From: Caprella mutica
Lineage: Eukaryota; Arthropoda; Malacostraca; Amphipoda; Caprellidae
Reading direction: 5' to 3'
Length of the DNA: 64,000 bases
Assembly: GCA_947561585.1 (NCBI GenBank)
Contig: CANNZV010001840.1
Location: forward strand, 142,664 to 206,663
In this document: positions 48,001 to 57,000 of the stretch, one piece after another
Layout of the letters: each line of letters starts with the position of its first letter
How positions within the stretch are numbered: position 1 is the first letter of the stretch
The notes under the pieces: model-generated
The model's input: only the letters and a program-made list of their open reading frames with translations
Told to the model about the DNA's origin: nothing
Database searches by the model: none
Position numbers and translations under genes: made by a program

Positions 48001-51000
48001 TTCAGATGACCTATTTGAGATTGCAATTTGTTTGAGTGCAAAACAACCTCGAAAAAGGTCTAAATGGTGCAAGTCTTGCTTATTTAAGAGGGGAGAACTG
48101 ACTCATGGCCAGTTAATTCAATAATTGAGACTAGAGCCTCGAGACTACGCTAATTAGGAACGTGAGAATGGATGAATCAACGTACTTGCAGTAGCTATCA
48201 ATTGTGACCCCATTTATAAAAAGGAAGGATACATCAAACATACATTAAACACCTTCTGAAAAAGAATAGTTCATTATGCACTTGCTGACCGCAAGCTCGG
48301 CTCGCGCAACCCAGGCCAAATATCTGGAAGTGATAGATCAGCACGAGCCTGATTGCGCGGCTGGTGGCTCGGCTCGAAGGCCCCACACACTACACAAACT
48401 GGCTCAGGGCTCGACTTGTTTGCTAAGGCTCGGCTCGTGGATCGTGTAGTGTGTGGGGGCCTTTACTTTTTGTCAACTGTGAACTGAATAATTGAATATA
48501 TCTGATAAAACACTAAACGTATTAAAATTTCTATTAGATGGTCGGTCATATTAGATTTAAGTATTCATTCGATAAAAATGTTCATCGTAGAGTGATAGAT
48601 TTATGATTTAATTATCTCCCCCTCAGCCTCATCACCCCGAAGCCTTACACTCCCCATGTGCACAGTATCGGCAGTTGTGATGCACTGAACATCAGCAGGA
48701 CCACTTCGTCACCTAACTTATCGACTGAATTCGATACACCGAACACTAGCAACCACACTTGGTCCCCTCTAGCAACTATCACTCAGGTGTCACAGTGCAA
48801 GAATGGGAAACCAGAGTGCGGGTACGTGGTCTCTAATATCCATACTGTGGTGAAGAAAGAAGAGAGTAAGAAGCCACAGCCTTTCACTGACTTCTCCGGT
48901 ACTTGGACCAAGTTTGACAGCAATCTACTGAAGGAGAGTGTCACTCACTGCATTACTTCAGGACTTTTCGATCCTAGGGTTGATTTCGACGACAGTGATT
49001 GTGATTCTCACTATGATGATTGTGCTGAAACATTCGATGTTACCTTATCAGATGAGAACGCTAATAATATCCTGAACTTTGATGATGAAGTAGAGGAAGA
49101 GAATAATAACTGGAGTAGTGATAAAAGCTACCAAAAAGACTCCATTCTAACCGGGGCTGATTTTCATAATAGAAATGTAACTACAAACGAAAGTGATCCT
49201 TCATTATATGTACAGTTTGCGAAATGTTTCTCTTTGCCTGATTTAAGGGGCATATTTTCACAACCTCCTTCTAAGACGTCTGATTTCACGTCCTCTACCT
49301 GTGATATCTACCGAGAAAGCTCCTCTAAACTATTTCTGAAAGGCAAACTGAAAAGTATTTTGCATGATGATGCAAAGGATAGTAGTTCTAAAAGTCATTT
49401 AATCTGCCCCTGTTGTGATAACATTTCTAGGCCTAAGAATGGGCTAGCTGATGATAATATAGATGTTAACTATTGCTCAAGGTACCCACTTGATAGATTT
49501 ATTAAACCTAGGCAGATAGTTGACGAGTTATGCTATTTTTATAACGAAAATAAGGAGAATTTACTCGGTTCATCTGACAGCACTCAGTACATCACCTGGA
49601 ATAACTATTCCAATTATAATCTAAGTGAGAATATTTGTAGTGAATCAGGCTCAAATTATCTAACAGAAAACATGGGTAACTCATCTAGCTCCAAGCTTAA
49701 GGACAAGGACAATAAGGACAGACTGAAGGTGACTAGAGCAAAGTCTTCCTCTAGACAGAGTATGTTAGACAGCAGGGAGAACATTCTACAGAGTAGACAG
49801 TCTGTAGACGCTGCTTCTTTGGAAGATGTTCTCTTGGAGCAATGCTACCCAGCCACCAAATCAATCACTGAAATACCCTCTGCTTTCGCCAAGGAACCCA
49901 AACAAGAAGATCCGTCACTTTGCATCACAGATTCTTTTCGTAAAGCGAAAGGTATTGATGCGGATGGCATTTGTTCCACGACTGACGATGCAAAGACAGC
50001 TTCGCAGAGACTCTCCTACAACACCTCCAGCTCTTCCTCCACCTACCATGACCTCAACAGCGACCTGACAGCATCAGTGCTGAAGGAGATATCGGGGGGC
50101 AGCAAACGAGCTTCTTATTTATCTGCAAGAACGGGATCAATATCCCCATCTGACTCCATTAAAATGAAATTTGAATATGGCAACACCTCTAGTTTGATGG
50201 AAGTGTTGGAATTAACTAACAACCTCTCTACTTCGTGTTTTTCCGCCACCACAACTTCCTGTTTACCTTTTCGCTCTAATGCTTCAAAGTATTCCACTGT
50301 CACTGAAGAGTCCTCCACCGCCTCCAAAATGAAGAACCTATCGGCAGACACTAGTAATAACGATAGCGCTAGACCAGTGCCACGCGAAGTTTTCCTCAGT
50401 CGGGGGGAGAGGGGTGGGGGTCGTGAATCACCCCCCTACCACCCCCAGGTAAACACATCGCGGTTGAGCAGTGCTGCTCACGCTAGCGAGGGAGAGAGGT
50501 GTGCTGGTGTGTCTGCTCGTCACCTCAGTGATGACTTGACTCAACCAAGCAGTTTTGAAAGTGCCCAAGAGACTTTTGTCGAAAAGAACACCTTAGAAGG
50601 AAGTTCTCTGAGTAGTACCCTGAACACTGGAGATAATAAAAGTAGGGATGTGGATACTAGTGGCAAGGAGTATTCAACTTCCTACCTGTCTGTAAAATCA
50701 CCGAGTAAAATAGCGTCGTCAGTCGTATCGAGTACAGCCCCGGATCAAGTGATAGAGGATGGGGACTACATTTACGAAATAACTTTTAGCGACACCAGTA
50801 CTGCACAGGTGAACAGTAACTACGCTAGTTACCCTGCTGCTCCTTGGAGAAGCATATCCTATGAAGGAAGGAAACACAACTACAGTTCAGGTACAGTAGT
50901 AACGCTGAACTATGCAGAAACTAAGTGTAGCTAGCTAGGGTAAGTTACGAATTAGCGGTCGGTTTCACATCATTGGTCATAGCTATGAGAAGAAACGATA

Positions 51001-54000
51001 TAATAATAATTATTTTAGTTTTATTATTATATCGTATCTATGATACGTGCAGGTATATGGATACCTATTAGAATTAAAATTAAATAATAATTATATTGTT
51101 TTTTTTTTCTTATATGACCGATGATGTGAAACCGAAAGATAATTCGTAACTTGCCCTATTATTGATAATGTTATAAATTTAGCTTCAATGGATATTATTG
51201 ATAGTAATAGCATTGTACTCCCCTTCTACCACCTCCTCTTTTTGCCAAACCTGTTTTACCGTTAGAAAAGTGTGATGCTGTGTGTGCAGTCGTGAAATGA
51301 GGCAGTCATTCCGTACCATTTCCATGCACTCGTCTCCATAACATAACTATGTTTTATACACCTGTTATGTGTAGGAATTTAATGATGTCAACTGTACTAA
51401 TTTTGCTCAACGGAATGAGAGCTAATTTTTCTCATTAAACAATTTTATTTTTTCGAATTGCATATATATTATATACTGACGTAACTGAATTAATAATAAT
51501 TCAAATATTAAATTTAGTCTACTACCAATTTATACTGTAAATTGATTTGCAGTCCTCATTGAATTAACCTACCTGTTTATTTAACTTCCATTTTACAAAT
51601 ACTCATAACTTACTTACTAACTAATGCGAATAATTTAACGAGGTTAATCTTAAAAGATGCGCCTATTACAAAATTAAAAAACCATGAATCTAAGGAAATT
51701 CAGTGTCTACATAATTTGAAGGGCTACACAATTACCTAATAGGGTTAAATACTGCTTACTTTATTGCTTTTATTTCATATATGATACAAAATGATACTCT
51801 CCAGGAGCTGCTTCAGAATCTGGATCAGTTGGATATGAGATAGGTAAACTAATGAAATTCACAGCCAAATTATAATTTCTATACTTTCCATCTCTGAATT
51901 CAATTTTTTAATGATATAAATTGCCTTTTCATAGTAGCTTTTCTGCATTCATGCACAATTTTTAAATGTCAGTCTCTCCTTTTTCTTCCTGAAATCATCT
52001 TCAAACACATGTCAATAGCAAATTGATGAATTAGAATTAGAGCGGCGCACGTTAGGCCTTCCTCTACAATCAGTCTACATCGATAGTTATCTCACTTTTA
52101 TCTACTAAATCACTACACTGAGTTAGCTACTTCTCACCATTTACTTATTTGGTATTTTGTTCAAAGCTTCTCTTTCGCTGAGGTCATCTTGAAGGCAATA
52201 CCAGAATAAACATAACTTACATAAGAGATTTTCGGATATATAAATATATATGCCTTTTCCAATTCAATTTTCATTTGTGCCTAACAGACTTGAAAAAGGT
52301 ATACTTTTTGACTACAGCTTCAGATGTAGTTACTAGCTATAGTAAATCAATCCTAGATTATATATTTTTTCCCCTAGCGTATCAGCCCCGTGCAGCAGTG
52401 AGTGTCATGCCCCAGGCCTCAGCAGCCTCCAGGGGCACCAATGGCAGCACCAACTTCACCGTCAGGAGGCACAGGAAACTAGACCTGCAACCTGCCAATG
52501 TGTCTGGTGAGACACTACTAGAAACATTTGGACAAATTATTTTTAGTTATAAATTACCACTTACAAGGAATTACTAAAAGTTCATTGAATATTTTGTTGT
52601 GTCTTTAGATTAATAGAAATCACCTTTTTTGCAAATACCAGCTGTAGTACCTACCTGTAAAGTTACGTAAAAGGAATTGGCTATTTGTTTCCTCTCAGGT
52701 TCGAGTTCCCCCAACACCTCCCCCACCAACTCCATCAATAACATCAACAACAACTCCTTCAAGAGTAACGGTGTGCTGGACAGTAATGTGTTGCGCAAGG
52801 TTGCCAACATCACTCTGGACCAGAATGTTGCTGAGAGAAGCAAGCCTAAGGCCCCCACAAGTGGCAATGCTTTCCCCAAACCTAAACCTATGCCTGACAA
52901 ACTCAACATCAAACATTCCAAGAAGTTTGAGGGTATGTAATGCACAATATTGTAGTGGATTCTGGGACTACTTCATTTGGGCCCCGAACTGTTATTATTG
53001 GATTAAATATCGTCCCTATTTTAATTTAGCTATTTATAAACGTTACTAGCTATAATGTACTGTATTTTTGTCAGGTATGAAATAAAACGAAATAATCTCA
53101 GCTTTGTGATGTCAACATTAAATGTCTTCAATCTTTAGTTATTCATTTATTTCCAAGTTTCAAGTGAAGGAAAAGCTCACTGATCTTCATTTATTTTATA
53201 AAGATTAATATTGCTTTCAAGCTTTTTTTGTATGTGAATGGCTAGCTAATTAGTTTCTGTTTCCCAGGCCAAGTGCTTACTAACTGGTTCATCAGTTCAC
53301 TGGGGGAGAAGCATTACCTCAAATCATTCCTAACCAGTCAGGACCTGAAGCTACTAGTCAACCAGTTCTGCTCTCACCTCCTGGTGGCTGGTCTGCTGAA
53401 ACAGGCAGATGAAACCAACACTGCCTTTGACTTCAGGGTGAGGAAAGGAAAATGACAGTAGCTAGTAGGGAGAGTATGTTGACATACTCTAGTCATTTTA
53501 TTAGCACTACTCATTCTAAAGTTAATCTGATTGTAGAATTTTCATGTGTTCAAATCTTAACATCACCTAACATCACATTTAACATATGCCTTACTTATAT
53601 TAAATGTCTTTTTATGTTTTCCATTTTTTCAACTGGAGTCATGCTGTACGATGTATAATAAATATATGGTAAATATAAAGATCCACGTCGTCAACAAACT
53701 TCATCAATTATTTACTAGTTCTAACTACTCTATTAAATCACCTCTGCAGTCTGACCAGAGCTACTGCTGGAGGAGTGGTGGCTGCGACGATAGCAATGGC
53801 TGGCCCCCAGAGAACTTACAGGATATCATGAAAGCAGCCAAAGCTGGTGCTAAGTACACAGAGGCAGGTTAGTACAGTTACAGGTAACTGTGGGAGGTGT
53901 GGGGGTAACTGTGGGAGGTGTGGAGTAACTGTAGGAGGTGTGGAGTAACTGTAGGAGGTGTGGAGTAACTGTAGGAGGTGTGGAGTAACTGTAGGAGGTG

Positions 54001-57000
54001 TGGGGTAACTGTAGGAGGTGTGGGGTAACTGTAGGAGGTGTGGGGGTAACTGTGGGAGGTGTGGGGGTAACTGTGGGAGGTGTGGGGTAACTGTAGGAGG
54101 TGTGGGGTAACTGTAGGAGGTGTGGGGGTAACTGTGGGAGGTGTGGGGGTAACTGTGGGAGGTGTGGAGTAACTGTAGGAGGTGTGGAGTAACTGTAGGA
54201 GGTGTGGAGTAACTGTAGGAGGTGTGGAGTAACTGTAGGAGGTGTGGGGGTAACTGTGGGAGGTGTGGGGGTAACTGTGGGAGGTGTGGGGGTAACTGTG
54301 GGAGGTGTGGGGGTAACTGTGGGAGGTGTGGAGTAACTGTGGGAGGTGTGGAGTAACTGTGGAAGGTGTGGAGTAACTGTGGGAGGTGTGGAGTAACTGT
54401 GGGAGGTGTGGGGTAACTGTGGGAGGTGTGGGGTAACTGTGGGAGGTGTGGGGTAACTGTGGGAGGTGTGGGGTAACTGTGGGAGGTGTGGGGTAACTGT
54501 GGGAGGTGTGGGGTAACTGTAGGAGGTGTGGGGTAACTGTAGGAGGTGTGGAGTAACTGTAGGAGGTGTGGAGTAACTGTGGGAGGTGTGGAGTAACTGT
54601 GGGAGGTGTGGGGTAACTGTGGGAGGTGTGGGGTAACTGTGGGAGGTGTGGGGTAACTGTGGGAGGTGTGGGGTAACTGTGAGAGGTGTGGGGTAACTGT
54701 GGGAGGTGTGGGGTAACTGTAGGAGGTGTGGGGTAACTGTGGGAGGTGTGGGGTAACTGTAGGAGGTGTGGGGTAACTGTAGGAGGTGTGGGGTAACTGT
54801 GGGAGGTGTGGGGTAACTGTGGGAGGTGTGGAGTAACTGTGGGAGGTGTGGGGTAACTGTGGTAGGTGTGGGGTAACTGTGGGAGGTGTGGGGTAACTGT
54901 GGGAGATGTGGGGGTAACTGTGGGAGATGTGGGGGTAACTGTGGGAGATGTGGGGGTAACTGTGGGAGATGTGGGGGTAACTGTGGGAGATGTGGGGGTA
55001 ACTGTGGGAGATGTGGGGGTAACTGTGGGAGATGTGGGGGTAACTGTGGGAGATGTGGGGGTAACTGTGGGAGATGTGGGGGTAACTGTGGGAGGTGTGG
55101 GGGTAACTGTGGGAGGTGTGGGGGTAACTGTGGGAGGTGTGGGGGTAACTGTGGGAGGTGTGGGGGTAACTGTGGGAGGTGTGGGGGTAACTGTGGGAGG
55201 TGTGGGGGTAACTGTGGGAGGTGTGGGGGTAACTGTGGGAGGTGTGGGAGTAATAGCAGAGATAATGTCCCTATACATAGTTTGTATTTGCATGAAATGG
55301 GAATTGACTGAGGTTATGTCATCTCGTTTGCTGTTGTAGTTACTTAACCTTTCAATAGAAAGATAACACTATTAACTTCAAAATATCACTCCTATCACTC
55401 TTCTGTGCTTCATTTTTAATATTTAACATTATTCACTCTTGCTCTTCTCTCATGTCCTTCACTCTTCTCTCTCATGTCCTTCACTCTTCTCTCTCATGTC
55501 CTTCACTCTTCTCTCTCATGTCCTTCACTCTTCTCTCTCATGTCCTTCACTCTTCTCTCTCATGTCCTTCACTCTTCTCTCTCATGTCCTTCACTCTTCT
55601 CTCTCATGTCCTTTACTCTTCTCTCTCTCTCTAGCCTCTAACACGACTGCAGTGTCTCGCAGGGATATTTCCATGGCAACAGATGAGCTGACAATTGCCA
55701 GAGAGATTAACAGTGTTGCCATTCAGTGCAACCCGCAAGGTATCTTTGGGACTTGATTTTGATTTTTTTAACAGGTTACAACTTGTTAGAACTAGTTTCA
55801 ACTTGTTAGAACGTGTTTCGACTTGTTAGAACGTGCATGTTTAATACAAACAAGTTCTAACTTTGGTTTTCATATTTGTACTCCCTTAACTTTTTCTTTC
55901 TGTTGATGTATTTAATAAAAACAGGGTGTTAATTTATTCCATGTAATATATGTATTATAGATCTTTAAAATTTATTTTCTATGCATGATTATATATTTTT
56001 CTTTCTTTATTCTCCTATTTAATTTACCAAAGTTCTATAAACATTATTTGTACCCATATTATACCTAACATTATTTCTCATTAAAATGTATATCTATCTT
56101 ATTAAAGGCTTTTTGTCTTGATGGATACTGCAGGGGCCAAATTATTTATTTTTACTATTGGTATAAAAATTTCTATGTAAATATATACGAAAAAATTCAT
56201 CAATATAAATTTTCCCAAACTTTTTTTTCTAATTGAATGGTTTAACCCTCACTAAGTTGGTACTCAATAACTGAATTCTTTTCGTAAGTAAATAGATTAG
56301 TAGGTAGTAGCTACTAACTAATTGAACCATATTCTAGGCAGTTCACTGTATCTACTTTATCTTCATTTTCTGATTAATTAACCCTACAGTCTGCCTTTAT
56401 TGATAGTCAATTGGTCTGATAGTCACTCATTGAAAAGCTGTGATTGTCTCAAGATCGTTGTAACGGGTACTTTATCAGCTCTAAAGGGCCGTACACACGT
56501 AGGGTTTTTGTGTGCCCTTTACCCATGATACCCGGTAATCTCCATAATTCAGGTGTTATATAAATTTTCATCCTTCGTGTATCTTTTCCTTTACATTTCT
56601 TCTTCTTAACTAATTAATATCTGTACTCAGACCTGCAGCAGATAGTGATGGGGCTGAAGAGGGAGCACAGAGAGGCGCTAGCGGACAGCTCTCAGGTACA
56701 CGCTGAGGATCTCTTCAAGCTGAGGGGTGAACAGGCAGCCAAGATGTGTGACCAGGGCAACAGACTGCTAGAAATGGAACAGCAGATTATCACCTTGAAG
56801 AAGAAACTGGCCGAGGTGAGAGATGACCTATTAGCTAAACTGAGCATGTTAAGAAAATTCCTTCATTTTACCTAGTCAACTGACTATGCTTGTTATAGCT
56901 AGCTAGTCAACTGACTATGCTTGTTATAGCTAGCTAGTCAACTGACTATGCTTGTTATAGCTAGCTAGTCAACTGACTATGCTTGTTATAGCTAGCTAAT

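Noticed and set aside
53878..55339. 471-codon Thr/Pro-rich minus frame and Gly/Cys/Val-rich plus frames
   Set aside because: Intronic minisatellite of the formin gene. The flanking exons splice across it in frame.
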